Source of the DNA: GCA-2717185 sp964474755
Lineage (GTDB): Bacteria > Pseudomonadota > Alphaproteobacteria > UBA8366 > GCA-2717185
Assembly (NCBI GenBank): GCA_964474755.1
Contig: CAYYUG010000006.1
Location: 1 to 64,000, forward strand
Direction of reading: 5' to 3'
Length of the DNA stretch: 64,000 bases
How positions within the stretch are numbered: position 1 is the first letter of the stretch; every line of letters starts with the position of its first letter. The notes beneath the pieces are model-generated. The model was not told the origin of the DNA. It searched no databases and saw only the letters and a program-made list of their open reading frames with translations. A program made the translations under genes and the position numbers. Shown piece after piece: positions 52,300 through 61,879 of this stretch.

Positions 52300-53343
52300 A
52301 TGACCTTAGAGTCCGCAATTCATACCGAAACTGTTGAGAAACAAACTGCTTCACATGAAGAGGATACCGCCTCTCCTGTGAAATCGGACCATGCTGACAC
52401 TATCCGTCACGATTGGACCCGAACCGAAATTGCTACCCTGTTTGATCGCCCGTTCAATGACCTAATCTTCGAAGCGCAATTGATGCATCGGCGCTATTTT
52501 CATCCCAATCAGGTTCAGATGTCGACCCTCTTGAGCATTAAGACAGGCGGCTGTTCAGAGGATTGCGCATACTGCCCGCAGAGCGCCTCCTATGATACGG
52601 GTGTTAAGGCGGAAAAGCTGATGGCCGTCCAGTCTGTTCTGGCCGAAGCGCGCCGAGCCAAGGATGGTGGTGCGACCCGGTACTGCATGGGAGCAGCGTG
52701 GCGCAGCCCAAAGGACCGCGATATAGAAACGGTTTGTGAAATGATCGAAGGGGTCCGCGCCCTTGGTATGGAAACCTGTGTGACACTGGGCATGTTAACT
52801 GACACACAAACAACCCGCCTCCGCGAGGCCGGGCTAGATTACTACAACCACAATATCGATACATCGGAAGAGTTTTACGGAGAGATAATAACCACTCGGA
52901 CCTATCAGGATCGCCTCGACACTTTGGGCCGCGTCCGCGACGCGGGCATCCATGTTTGCAGCGGCGGTATCGTGGGCATGGGCGAGGCACGTGATGATCG
53001 GGTCGGTATGCTGATCACGCTGGCAAATATGCCGAAGCATCCGGAAAGCGTGCCGATTAATATGCTGGTAAAGGTCGAGGGAACGCCTGTCGACGATCAA
53101 GCAGCGCTCGACCCTCTGGAGTTTGTTCGAACCATCGCCGTGGCACGGATAATTATGCCTGAATCGATGGTCCGTCTTTCCGCCGGCCGCGAGACGATGA
53201 GCGACGAAGTACAAGCGCTCTGTTTCCTGGCTGGCGCTAATTCGATCTTCGTCGGACCGAAACTGTTGACCACCGACAACCCAGAACGCGACAAAGACGA
53301 TTCGCTGTTCGTCCGGCTCGGCATCGAATCCATGCCGTTATAA
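52300..53343 (+). CDS. bioB: Biotin synthase
   Basis: A radical SAM enzyme that inserts sulfur into dethiobiotin. The cluster motif GGCSEDCAYCPQSASY has CxxxCxxC at about residues 84-91; NHNIDTSEEFY, CSGGIVGMGE and RLSAGRETM line the active site, the last containing the Arg that touches the 2Fe-2S cluster. An N-terminal extension of about 35 residues precedes the core, giving 347. It is followed by bioA after 7 bases. The divergent spacer to bioF shows no BioR or BirA palindrome that I recognise. Confidence 0.96.
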   Translation: MTLESAIHTETVEKQTASHEEDTASPVKSDHADTIRHDWTRTEIATLFDRPFNDLIFEAQLMHRRYFHPNQVQMSTLLSIKTGGCSEDCAYCPQSASYDTGVKAEKLMAVQSVLAEARRAKDGGATRYCMGAAWRSPKDRDIETVCEMIEGVRALGMETCVTLGMLTDTQTTRLREAGLDYYNHNIDTSEEFYGEIITTRTYQDRLDTLGRVRDAGIHVCSGGIVGMGEARDDRVGMLITLANMPKHPESVPINMLVKVEGTPVDDQAALDPLEFVRTIAVARIIMPESMVRLSAGRETMSDEVQALCFLAGANSIFVGPKLLTTDNPERDKDDSLFVRLGIESMPL

Positions 53344-53350
53344 TACGAAC

Positions 53351-54637
53351 GTGACGGACACCACTGATTGGCCGGATTGGTTCGCCGAAGGCTTCAAGCA
53401 CGTATGGTTACCCTACACTCAGATGGAAACAACGCCGCCGCCAGTGCCCGTTACGGCAACCAACGGTGTTCATATTACTCTGGCCAACGGCCGGCAGCTG
53501 ATTGACGGCGTATCCTCCTGGTGGACAGCCTGCCACGGTTACAATCATCCACATATTCGAGAAGCAGTCAGCGAACAGTTGGCGACAATGCCTCATATCA
53601 TGTTTGGCGGCCTGGCACATGAACCAGCCCTATCCCTAGCACAACGTTTAAGTCTCCTGTTGCCCGGTGATCTAAATCGGGTGTTCTTCTCGGAATCGGG
53701 GTCCGTTTCGGTTGAGATCGCGATGAAAATGGCCCTCCAATACTGGATTAACGGCGGCGAAAAACAGCGGCGCAAATTCATCGGCTTCGAGTACGCCTAT
53801 CACGGCGATACGATCGGTGCGATGTCAGTCTGCGATCCTGAAGAAGGCATGCATGCACTGTTCAGCGGCTTGCTCCCGGAACAGCATATCGTACCCCTGC
53901 CCCGCAACGATGCAGAGTTCGTGCGTTTCGAGACCTTCCTGGGAGAGCATGCCAAAGGTTGCGCGGCGATAATCATCGAACCGCTGATCCAGGGAGCGGG
54001 TGGGATGAAGATGCATACCCCAGATACGCTGGCGCGCATTCATCAGGCTGCCAAACATCATGATCTTTTGTTAATTGCAGATGAAATCATGACCGGGTTT
54101 GGCCGAACAGGAACATTATTTGCTAGTGAGCAAGCCGATATCGCCCCAGACATCGTCACGCTCTCGAAAGCGCTGACTGGCGGTACCATGGCGCTCGCAG
54201 CGACTGTCGCGACGGACAATATCTTTGACGCTTTTCTATCCGATGATCCAGAAGCCGCCCTGATGCACGGCCCCACTTACATGGCCAGCCCTCTCGCCTG
54301 CGCCGCGGCACATGCCTCACTAGATTTGTTTGAACAGGAACCACGGCTTAATCAAGTCAGCGTTATCGAACAACATCTACTCAGAGCGCTAGAACCCTGC
54401 CGTGATATGACTGGCGTCGTCGATGTACGAGTTAAAGGCGCAATAGGCATCGTCCAGCTGAAAAATTTCTCCGAACATAATCAGTTCAAGGCCCGCTTCA
54501 TCGAAAAGGGGGTCTGGATCCGCCCCTTTGGTGATGTTGTCTATTTGATGCCGCCCTTCATCATCGAAGAGGCTGAATTATCCTTTTTGACGACCGCTCT
54601 TCGAGACGTAGTTGGCGACTGGTCCGTACGCCGTTAG
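53351..54637 (+). CDS. bioA: Adenosylmethionine-8-amino-7-oxononanoate aminotransferase
   Basis: A class III PLP aminotransferase converting KAPA to DAPA with SAM as amino donor. VWLPYTQMETTPPPVPVTAT and VSSWWTACHGYNHPHI near the N-terminus are BioA signatures; LLIADEIMTGFGRTG and TLSKALTGGTMALAAT contain the PLP-binding residues. Length 428 is normal. The start is GTG at 53351, 7 bases after bioB, so the two form one unit. Confidence 0.95.
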   Translation: MTDTTDWPDWFAEGFKHVWLPYTQMETTPPPVPVTATNGVHITLANGRQLIDGVSSWWTACHGYNHPHIREAVSEQLATMPHIMFGGLAHEPALSLAQRLSLLLPGDLNRVFFSESGSVSVEIAMKMALQYWINGGEKQRRKFIGFEYAYHGDTIGAMSVCDPEEGMHALFSGLLPEQHIVPLPRNDAEFVRFETFLGEHAKGCAAIIIEPLIQGAGGMKMHTPDTLARIHQAAKHHDLLLIADEIMTGFGRTGTLFASEQADIAPDIVTLSKALTGGTMALAATVATDNIFDAFLSDDPEAALMHGPTYMASPLACAAAHASLDLFEQEPRLNQVSVIEQHLLRALEPCRDMTGVVDVRVKGAIGIVQLKNFSEHNQFKARFIEKGVWIRPFGDVVYLMPPFIIEEAELSFLTTALRDVVGDWSVRR

Positions 54638-54708
54638 TGATCGTGCAACGCGCCAACCTCAGCGGCGATTGCCCGGCACATCTTCAGAATTACTCGTTTC
54701 CTGCGATA

Positions 54709-54733
54709 AAACTGACCGTCTAATCGGTCGTTT
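54709..54733 (+). terminator. Possible bioBA terminator
   Basis: AAAC-T-GACCG pairs with CGGTC-GTTT around a TCTAAT loop, 72 bases after the bioA stop. The final TTT is part of the stem, a common design for weak intrinsic terminators. Confidence 0.45.
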
Positions 54734-54934
54734 CATAGTCCCGTAATATAAATAGCGCAGCATCAAGCATATCCCTTTGGTTAAGGCCCGTTCCTGCAAT
54801 GTCATGTTGCCGAACGCTGATAAATTCGGTCATAAAAAGGCACGGCCTAACGACAAAGTGTTGGGCAGGTGTGCGATACTCGGGCCATCAAATTTCCTTG
54901 CCAAAAGGCCAAGGTGTCATAGGTCTCGATTTTT

Positions 54935-56134
54935 ATGAACAAATCCCAACCCCACAACCCTTGGCGAACTCGCATTGCAATCCTGCTGGGTGCACATGCG
55001 GTTGGTACGCTGCACAGCGTGTCCGTACTTGCTTTGGCGCCAGTGATACGGCCCGACCTAGGCCTCAGTTTTGCCCAGTTCGGGTTACTCATGACCGCCT
55101 ACAGTGCCGGACAAGTCACAGGATCCGTGCCGTCCGGCGCCTATGTCGATCGTGTCGGCGTTGGTTGGGGATTGGTCACCGCCTGCGCGATCCTCTGCAC
55201 TGGCGCAGTCATACTCACGCAGGCGGAGGGCCACAGCCATGCGTTGCTCGCCATGCTGATTGTGGGTTGGGGATATTCACTCACCAATCCTGCGACTGCG
55301 CGCGGTGTACTTGAATGGTTTCCACCGAACCGGCGTGCCACGGCCATCGGGGTCAAACAAACCGGAGTTCCAATAGGCGGCGTGCTGGCAGCCAGCACAC
55401 TCATCCTTTCCACCTATATAGCTTGGCAGACCATTATCTGGATCATAATTAGCGCGACCATCGTAAACGCGTTGATCTGTGCCACGCTTGTCCAAAAACC
55501 AAAACTAAACAGGAATATCAAGGCCAATTTATTTGTTGAGATCTATCGTCTGTTAGGTGACCGAAATCTCGTCGTCTTGTCTCTAGCGAGCGGATTTTTT
55601 AATACCGGGCAATATAATTTTTTCACCTACCTGACCTCCTTCATGCGCGAAGCCGCTCAAGCAAGCCAGGAACTCGCGAGCCTGACCCTTGGCATAGCAC
55701 AAGCCGTCAGCGCTGCAGGCCGCATTGGTTGGGGTGCGTTAAGCGACACGATGTTGCACGGCCGACGCAAATGGCTGACCGTTGGCGTATGCTTCTCTGC
55801 AGTGTTATTTTTTGGCGCCATGGCAGCGGCAGGTCAAACTCAGGCGGTCGGTCTCAGTATGGGGATAGCCATGCTGTTGGGGCTAACTATCGCCTCTTAT
55901 GCGACATTGATGCAAACAATGTCGATCGAAGCCGTGCCATCAGAAAACGCCGGCGCCGCTTTGGGATATACATCGCTAGGTAGCCATACAGGCGCCATGG
56001 TGGGGCCGCCCGTCTTTGGTGTAGTGATCGACGCAACCGGCCATTTCGCCGATGGTTACCTACTTACCGGAGCGATCGTCGGCGCAGGCGTGCTACTATT
56101 TGCAATCGTGTTTCGCGAGAAGAAACATCAGTAA
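54935..56134 (+). CDS. MFS transporter
   Basis: A 12-helix major facilitator. After a short cytoplasmic N-terminus, helices follow throughout; the first half has RIAILLGAHAVGTLHSVSVL and the loop between helices 2 and 3 contains GAYVDRVGVGWGL, a variant of the MFS A motif. The second half has SAAGRIGWGALSDTMLHGRR, the matching cytoplasmic loop. Length 399 is typical. Substrate unknown; the peptidase, transpeptidase and monooxygenase genes downstream suggest an organic nitrogen or peptide-like compound, by inference only. Confidence 0.9.
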   Translation: MNKSQPHNPWRTRIAILLGAHAVGTLHSVSVLALAPVIRPDLGLSFAQFGLLMTAYSAGQVTGSVPSGAYVDRVGVGWGLVTACAILCTGAVILTQAEGHSHALLAMLIVGWGYSLTNPATARGVLEWFPPNRRATAIGVKQTGVPIGGVLAASTLILSTYIAWQTIIWIIISATIVNALICATLVQKPKLNRNIKANLFVEIYRLLGDRNLVVLSLASGFFNTGQYNFFTYLTSFMREAAQASQELASLTLGIAQAVSAAGRIGWGALSDTMLHGRRKWLTVGVCFSAVLFFGAMAAAGQTQAVGLSMGIAMLLGLTIASYATLMQTMSIEAVPSENAGAALGYTSLGSHTGAMVGPPVFGVVIDATGHFADGYLLTGAIVGAGVLLFAIVFREKKHQ

Positions 56135-56152
56135 CGATAAGCGAGGATTATT

Positions 56153-57672
56153 TTGAAAGGTCTGGTAGTTTGTCCACAACCCCGCGCCGCCGATGTTGGT
56201 GCTGTGATCCTGAACCAAGGCGGAACTGCCTTTGACGCAGCCATTGCGACTGCGTTCGCACAGATGATTGTTGATCCATTTATGTGCGGCATTGGTGGCA
56301 TGGGTTCATTCCAGTACTACCACGCCGCAACAGGTGAAAACGGCATGATCGACTTCCATGCCACCTCAGGTGCCAAGGTGACACCAGAAATGTGGCAGGC
56401 GGACATGAAAGGCCGCACACCAATCTCCGGTTACACCCTGTTTGACGATTACCGTAGCGAGCTCGGCTATACATCGATTATGACGCCGGGCACGGTTGCA
56501 GGTTTCGCTGAGGCACATCGGCGTTTCGGCACTCTGGCCTGGGCTGACCTGCTACAACCTGCAATCCGCATGGCACGAGAGGGCTTTCAAATGACTTCTT
56601 ATGTGCGCGACTTTTTCACTCGTGACTTCATGGAAGGCATTCCCGATGGCATGACCCGGGTCACTAAGACCAATGCCTGCAGCGAAATTTATGTTCATCC
56701 CGAAGGCCGCTTCCACAATGTCGGCGAGATCATTAAAAATCCAGGTTATGCTGATAGCCTCGACGCCTTGGCTACGGATGGGCCGGAAAGCTTCTATATT
56801 GGCGCGTTAGGGAAAAAAATTGCAGACGACTTGGCCGCGAACGGTTCTTATGTGACAGCCAGCGATCTAGCCAATTACAGACCGGAATGCTGCGCACCCG
56901 TCAAGGGCAGTTATCGAGGGTATCCAGTATCTTCGAACCCACCGCCGGGCAGCGGGATCACCTTGGTCCAGATGCTGCAAATCTTAGAGCATTTCGATCT
57001 CGGATCGCACGACCATGGTTCGGCACTGCATATCGATCTAGTTGCCCGCGCGATGTCTGCGGCGCATCGGGACCGTAACAAATTTCTCGCTGATCCTAAT
57101 TTCACCGAAGTGCCAGTCGAGTTTTTGACCTCGAAGGATAGAGCCGCCATGTGGGCTAAGAAAATACGGGAGGGCGAATTTCTTGGCGATGGAAAGGAAA
57201 ACCCACCCTCCTGCACCACTCACCTTTCCGTCTATGACGAGGCGGGCAACGCCGTGTCCTGCACCCACACACTGGGCACGGGATCGGGGGTTGTCACTCC
57301 GGGCACTGGTTTTGTCTACAATAACTCAATGAAGCTTTTTGACCCAATTCCAGAAAGAGCTAATTCAATAGCACCGGGCAAGCGGCGGACAACAGGTATG
57401 GTACCAACCATGCTGTTCCGCGATGACGGAAAACCATGGATCATCGTTGGGGCACCTGGCGGCAGCGTGATCATCAGTTCAGTATTGCAGACAATCCTGA
57501 ATATCGTCGATTTTGGCATGTCACCAATCGAAGCGGTTACCGTCCCACGCATCCATTGTGAAGGTAAAGGCATTCACGCCGAGGCTCGTGTGCAGTCTTC
57601 GGAAATCGACAAGTTACGAGACTTAGGACATACGGTGGATCATTCTCCGATCAGTTTCGATCCCGTTATGTC
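56153..57672 (+). CDS. Gamma-glutamyltransferase-family protein, C-terminus in gap
   Basis: An Ntn-hydrolase that autocleaves to expose a catalytic Thr. GGTAFDAAIATAFAQMIVDP and CGIGGMGSFQYYHA near the N-terminus are family motifs. The cleavage and nucleophile site is CTTHLSV with Thr at about residue 355; GSGVVTPGTGFVYNNSM and VGAPGGSVIISSVLQTI bind substrate. The protein starts directly at the mature fold (TTG at 56153) with no signal peptide, so it is probably cytoplasmic, unlike periplasmic glutathione hydrolases. 506 residues are visible; the last 20-40 fall in the gap at 57673. It is 18 bases after the MFS gene. Confidence 0.9.
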
Positions 57673-57772
57673 NNNNNNNNNNNNNNNNNNNNNNNNNNNN
57701 NNNNNNNNNNNNNNNNNNNNNNNNNNNNNNNNNNNNNNNNNNNNNNNNNNNNNNNNNNNNNNNNNNNNNNNN
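57673..57772. other. Scaffold gap (100 N) between two convergent genes
   Basis: Exactly 100 N. It hides the C-terminal ends of the gamma-glutamyltransferase-like gene (plus) and the MaoC gene (minus). About 60 MaoC codons and 20-40 transpeptidase codons are missing, so the true gap is probably about 250-300 bases. The flanks share no repeat. Confidence 0.93.
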
Positions 57773-58044
57773 AGCCAGCGCAAATTCTCAATACCTGGCC
57801 CGCCTAGGCTCGATTTCTCCATAAAGCCAAGATCAACCCAAAGGCGGAACACCATTGAACCCGTATGCCAGCCGGAGGCAATCAGTCCCCCGAACGGCCC
57901 CTCCGCCGCTGCCTCGCGGTCTGTATGTATCGGTTGCGGGTCGTATTTTCTGGCGAAATCCATGATTTCCGACTCGTCCATGGACATGCCGCGAGTTCGA
58001 AATATTTGACCGGGTTCGAAATCTTCAAGGTACTTGGTATGCAC
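57773..58044 (-). CDS. MaoC-like (R)-hydratase, C-terminus in gap
   Basis: A hot-dog-fold hydratase or dehydratase, usually acting on enoyl-CoA. FARKYDPQPIHTDREAAAEG contains the catalytic Asp and His of the MaoC motif; GGLIASGWHTGSMVFRLWVD follows. About 90 residues are visible of the usual 150. Candidate starts are GTG at 58044 (VHTKYLEDFEPGQIF), preferred because the family begins there, and TTG at 58068, which overlaps the next gene by 10 bases. It is downstream of the Asp-box propeller gene. Confidence 0.87.
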
Positions 58045-58058
58045 TGATTTACTTCTTT

Positions 58059-59090
58059 TTAAAAACAAGCCACGGCGCGCACGTCTTCTACTCCTTCCGG
58101 CAAGGGTAGCGACACCCAGTTCTTGCCATCATCTTCCGTCCCGAATATCTGACCCGCCCGCGCGCCACAAAAAATGCGCGATGGGTCGCGTCTGCTAACG
58201 GTGACGGTCATCAGGGTGCTGTCGATGGAAATGTCATGGTCAATACGTTGCCAATTCTCGCCCGTATCGTCACTGCGGTAGACCGATCCAGCGATACCGC
58301 GCGAAGAATCACTCAACGCGGCGACAAAAACTTTCGGATTATGCGGGCTGACCATCAAATCGCGACCGTATTGTAAATCGGAAAAACGGCCGATACCGAA
58401 TTCGCGCCAATGGTCTCCACGATCCTCGCTAACGAACAATCCCATCCGGTTGGCAACCCAAACCGTCCCCGGCTGCTCGGCGCTAACTGTGAGCGCATGC
58501 AGATCCATCATGCCTTCCGTCAGGTTATCGCTTAGAATGCAGTTTCGAAGATGCGGTTCTTGCGACAGTTCGAGCAGGCCGGCGCTGATATCCTCCCAGC
58601 TCTCGCCACCATCCAGGCTGCGGATGACACCACCGACTTCCAACGCCGCGTAAATATGCTCCGTGTCACTTGGGTCAATTGCCATCTTTAAGACGCGAAC
58701 CGGGAAACAGCCGGTTATTGCACCCTTAGGTTGTATGGCCGCCAATCGTCGCCACGATAGACCGCCATCTTTCGATTTGAAGATGGCTACGGGATCAGAA
58801 CCTGCGTAAATTGTGCCAGGCGCATCCGGATGCGAGAGCAGCGAATAAATTGGCCTTCCATCCGCTGGAACATGCATGTCCGTCCAGTTTTCACCACCAT
58901 CGTCGCTGCGATAAACACCCTGGTGCGCGCCAACAAACAGCGAGCCCCCGTCCCCTTCGACAATAGCATAGACTTTCACCCTGTCCGGCAAACCGGCCTG
59001 TAATGGCTCCCAAAAATTCTGCCCCGACTTGCGGCGAAATAGTCCGCTGTCTTCGACGGTAACCGCACCGGCAAAAATCGTGCTTTCCAT
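58059..59090 (-). CDS. Asp-box (BNR-like) beta-propeller protein
   Basis: A predicted seven- or six-bladed propeller of unknown function. Six Asp boxes of form SxDxGxxW are spaced 44-63 residues apart: SDDGGENW (about 62), SKDGGLSW (106), SLDGGESW (158), SEDRGDHW (221), SDDTGENW (273) and TEDDGKNW (318). Such repeats occur in sialidases and photosystem assembly factors, but the sialidase catalytic Arg triad is not evident. There is no signal peptide, so it appears cytoplasmic. ATG at 59090 has GGGAGGG 4 bases upstream; the frame opens back to 59135. It follows the aminotransferase after 11 bases. Confidence 0.82.
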   Translation of the reverse strand: MESTIFAGAVTVEDSGLFRRKSGQNFWEPLQAGLPDRVKVYAIVEGDGGSLFVGAHQGVYRSDDGGENWTDMHVPADGRPIYSLLSHPDAPGTIYAGSDPVAIFKSKDGGLSWRRLAAIQPKGAITGCFPVRVLKMAIDPSDTEHIYAALEVGGVIRSLDGGESWEDISAGLLELSQEPHLRNCILSDNLTEGMMDLHALTVSAEQPGTVWVANRMGLFVSEDRGDHWREFGIGRFSDLQYGRDLMVSPHNPKVFVAALSDSSRGIAGSVYRSDDTGENWQRIDHDISIDSTLMTVTVSRRDPSRIFCGARAGQIFGTEDDGKNWVSLPLPEGVEDVRAVACF

Positions 59091-59101
59091 AACGCCCTCC
59101 C

Positions 59102-60316
59102 TTAGCTCATGGCGGCACGGTTGTGGCCGCGCCAAGTTCGCGTGAGATCAAGCACGCGCTCGACATCGTCGCTGTTGTTATAGAAATGCAGCGAGAACCG
59201 CAGAATACCACGCCGTATAGATAGCTGAACGTCATTTTCAGCCAAATGGTCGTGAAGCGAACTCATTGCCGGATCGTCTGTCGTGTCATGCTGTCCCTCA
59301 CCTATGCTACCAACGGGAATGATTGACCCCAGGTGCGGACCAGGCTCTCCACCGCATACTGGCATACCTAAATCCAGCATGCCGCGCGCAAAATCGTGCG
59401 AAAGGCCTACCGTGTAATCCTCAATTGCTTGCGGCCCAAGCTCGTGCATCATGCTAATAGACGCGTCGGCAGCAGCGACGCCGACATAATTGTAGTTTCC
59501 AAGATCGAAGCGTCGTGCCGCGGGCATCAACGCGTAGTCATCATCGCCTAGCGAGGCCTCGTGCACTCCTGAACCGCCAAGGTCAACCCCAAAACGCGCT
59601 AGATAAACCGGTGTTAATCGTTCAGCCCAATCAGCTCTACAATAAAGGAAACCCATACCATAGAGGCCAAGCAGTCCCTTTTGCGTTGAGACAGCCATGG
59701 CATCGATATTGAGCGTTTCAACGTCGGTGTTCAATATCCCGACAGACTGCACCCCATCTACCAGAAACAGAATATCCCTCTCTCGGCATACAGCGCCGAT
59801 CGGCCCAATATCAGTGCGAAACCCAGGAGCGAAGGTTACGCTGGACGCAGTGACCATGCGAGTGTTCTCATTGATCTGCGACAGGATCTCATCAGTCGGA
59901 ATGGCGCCATCACGTGGCGAGACCGACCGTACTTCAACCCCAAGCCGGCGATTTAGATGGCGCCACGGATAGACATTGTTCGGATGCTCGAGATCTTGGC
60001 ACAGCACTACATTATCGCCACTCTTCCAGGGATAGGCGGCAATAATCGCGTTCAGCCCTTCAGAGACATTTTTTACCAATGAAATTTCGTCTGACGTGGC
60101 GTTAATCAGTTTGGCGTAACCGTCTCTTGACTGCTCTATGAGGTCGAACATTGCCGCCTTATCGGTCGCGCCAGACTGCATTTTGTCCATCATCGCGTCG
60201 ACGGCATTTCGCGAGCGCTGTGGTGTCAGGCCACGCGCTGAGACATTCATGTAAGTAAGTTCCTCGGTTCCAGGGAATTCCGCACGCGCAGCTTCAATCG
60301 ACGACATATCCAGCAT
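59102..60316 (-). CDS. Class V aminotransferase (cysteine desulfurase-like fold)
   Basis: A PLP enzyme of the fold shared by IscS, kynureninase and isopenicillin-N epimerase. YMNVSARGLTPQRSRNAVDA near the N-terminus, DLEHPNNVYPW, LFLVDGVQSVGIL and AVSTQKGLLGLYGMGFLYCR with the PLP Lys at about residue 213. The catalytic Cys loop of IscS is not seen, so desulfuration is unlikely; a lyase or epimerase of the isopenicillin-N type is closer. ATG at 60316 has AGGAG 7 bases upstream. Length 404. Confidence 0.85.
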   Translation of the reverse strand: MLDMSSIEAARAEFPGTEELTYMNVSARGLTPQRSRNAVDAMMDKMQSGATDKAAMFDLIEQSRDGYAKLINATSDEISLVKNVSEGLNAIIAAYPWKSGDNVVLCQDLEHPNNVYPWRHLNRRLGVEVRSVSPRDGAIPTDEILSQINENTRMVTASSVTFAPGFRTDIGPIGAVCRERDILFLVDGVQSVGILNTDVETLNIDAMAVSTQKGLLGLYGMGFLYCRADWAERLTPVYLARFGVDLGGSGVHEASLGDDDYALMPAARRFDLGNYNYVGVAAADASISMMHELGPQAIEDYTVGLSHDFARGMLDLGMPVCGGEPGPHLGSIIPVGSIGEGQHDTTDDPAMSSLHDHLAENDVQLSIRRGILRFSLHFYNNSDDVERVLDLTRTWRGHNRAAMS

Positions 60317-60338
60317 GATTTATCTCCTTTCGTTTTGC

Positions 60339-61877
60339 CTACCAATTAGGTGGAACCCAATCTGTATCCTGATCCAACGGAAAAACCGGTCGCGGCAGAT
60401 CTCTCCAATCAAAACGCGAGAGGACAGGCGAGGTAAAGCCTTCTGTATCGACCTCTATCACACGTTCCGGCGGAAACCAGGGTTCAAACCCAGTTCTAAA
60501 GTGGCCACGTGACTTAACACAGACCGTTCGGGCCGCCGCAATATCCAGGTCGAGGTGTTCAAAAAACATCGGATCGGCTGTCTGATAGCGGTTCGAGATA
60601 ACTACTACGGTGATCCCATTCGGCCCACCAATTTCAAGCGCGCAGGATGGTGAGGCGCTAATCTGCATGTCGGCATAGAGGCCAAGACGCCCTACGAATG
60701 GCTCGATCGAGATGGCACTGATGCGAACATTTGTCTCAAATCGCTGCGAGAAGCGTGTCGTAGGATCGCGATTGAAGACGGCGAGGAATTCCGCATCGAC
60801 GCCGCGCTCGAGCGCCTCGGCTGCAAGGGCGGGATCAAAAAACGAACCATATAGGACACCTCGGGCATTGGCTGCTACCAGAGCGGAAAGAAAATCCGTC
60901 GTGTCACCGCCACCTCCACCGCCGGGATTGTCGCCGGAATCAGCATAGATAATAGCCGGGCCTATTGGATTCTCGCCGCGCAAAACGGCGTCCGAAACTG
61001 CTTCCGGCACCGGCATCAATTCCTTTTGGAAGCGTTTCCGGTCCGCCCATGCACGCTCGGCAATGTCACGGGCCAAATGTTGTGCCGGCTCCAAAGCGTT
61101 ACGCCCCGTCACAACGACCGACATACCTGCGCGTGGCGCATCAGAAAAAACGAAACCACCTAGCACTGATACATTCAAAATAGCGCCACCCAACTCCCGC
61201 TTGCGGCGCTGGCCGTAGTTAATCAGATCAGCGTAAGGACCTTCCCGCGTCAGCAACGTTGTCGTCGGAGGGGCAATCGCCAACTTCACGAAAGCCGACT
61301 GCGGTTTCACTGCACCGCCTAATATCCCGCGCACAGCATGAGCAGCTTCCTCACCCCGTTCGTACATGTCGACATGCGGATTGGTCTGATAGGCGATTAG
61401 GAGGTCCGCCGCCTCTGCCATGCGTGCCGATACGTTCGCATGTAGATCTAAGGTTACGATGATAGGCACACCGGGCCCTACCGTATCGCGTAAACGCTGC
61501 AGCAGATCACCATCGGGATCCTGGCTCTCTGTTGTCAACATAGCGCCGTGATTGGCGACAAAGATAGCATCGACCCCTTGCAACCCCGCTGCAATCTTAT
61601 CGGCAGTCCGGTCGAAGAACCCCTGATCGGCAGGCCCCCAAGGGTGGCTATGGGTGTAGACCAGTGGTACTGGCTTCCAAGGCCCGGTGACATCCATGGT
61701 AGTAACAAAACCTGTGACATCGGCGATACATCGTGGTGCGGTGCTTCGTGCATCCGCTACAATGGCCTCGCCTTCCAAATAGCAAAGCTTGTGGAAATCA
61801 GCTTCAGTCGCGGGAGGTGAAAATGCGTTGCTTTCAAGATCGATGCCACAGAGCGCAATACGGGGAGCGTTCGCCAT
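60339..61877 (-). CDS. M81-family metallopeptidase (MlrC-like)
   Basis: A cytoplasmic metallopeptidase family named for MlrC, which finishes microcystin breakdown in Sphingomonas; most members have unknown substrates. Conserved segments: RIALCGIDLESNAFSPPATE at the N-terminus, IFVANHGAMLTTESQDPDGD, IIVTLDLHANVSARM, LIAYQTNPHVDMYERGEEAA and YADSGDNPGGGGGGDTTDFL. His and Asp in these motifs are the likely metal ligands. Length 512 is normal. It starts 2 bases after the luciferase-like stop and is 22 bases before the aminotransferase, so all are one operon. A microcystin link should not be assumed. Confidence 0.9.
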   Translation of the reverse strand: MANAPRIALCGIDLESNAFSPPATEADFHKLCYLEGEAIVADARSTAPRCIADVTGFVTTMDVTGPWKPVPLVYTHSHPWGPADQGFFDRTADKIAAGLQGVDAIFVANHGAMLTTESQDPDGDLLQRLRDTVGPGVPIIVTLDLHANVSARMAEAADLLIAYQTNPHVDMYERGEEAAHAVRGILGGAVKPQSAFVKLAIAPPTTTLLTREGPYADLINYGQRRKRELGGAILNVSVLGGFVFSDAPRAGMSVVVTGRNALEPAQHLARDIAERAWADRKRFQKELMPVPEAVSDAVLRGENPIGPAIIYADSGDNPGGGGGGDTTDFLSALVAANARGVLYGSFFDPALAAEALERGVDAEFLAVFNRDPTTRFSQRFETNVRISAISIEPFVGRLGLYADMQISASPSCALEIGGPNGITVVVISNRYQTADPMFFEHLDLDIAAARTVCVKSRGHFRTGFEPWFPPERVIEVDTEGFTSPVLSRFDWRDLPRPVFPLDQDTDWVPPNW

Positions 61878-61879
61878 AA

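Noticed and set aside
60339..61877. Microcystin-degradation (mlr) cluster
   Set aside because: Only an MlrC-family peptidase is present; no mlrA, mlrB or mlrD characteristic genes are adjacent, and the M81 family is broad.
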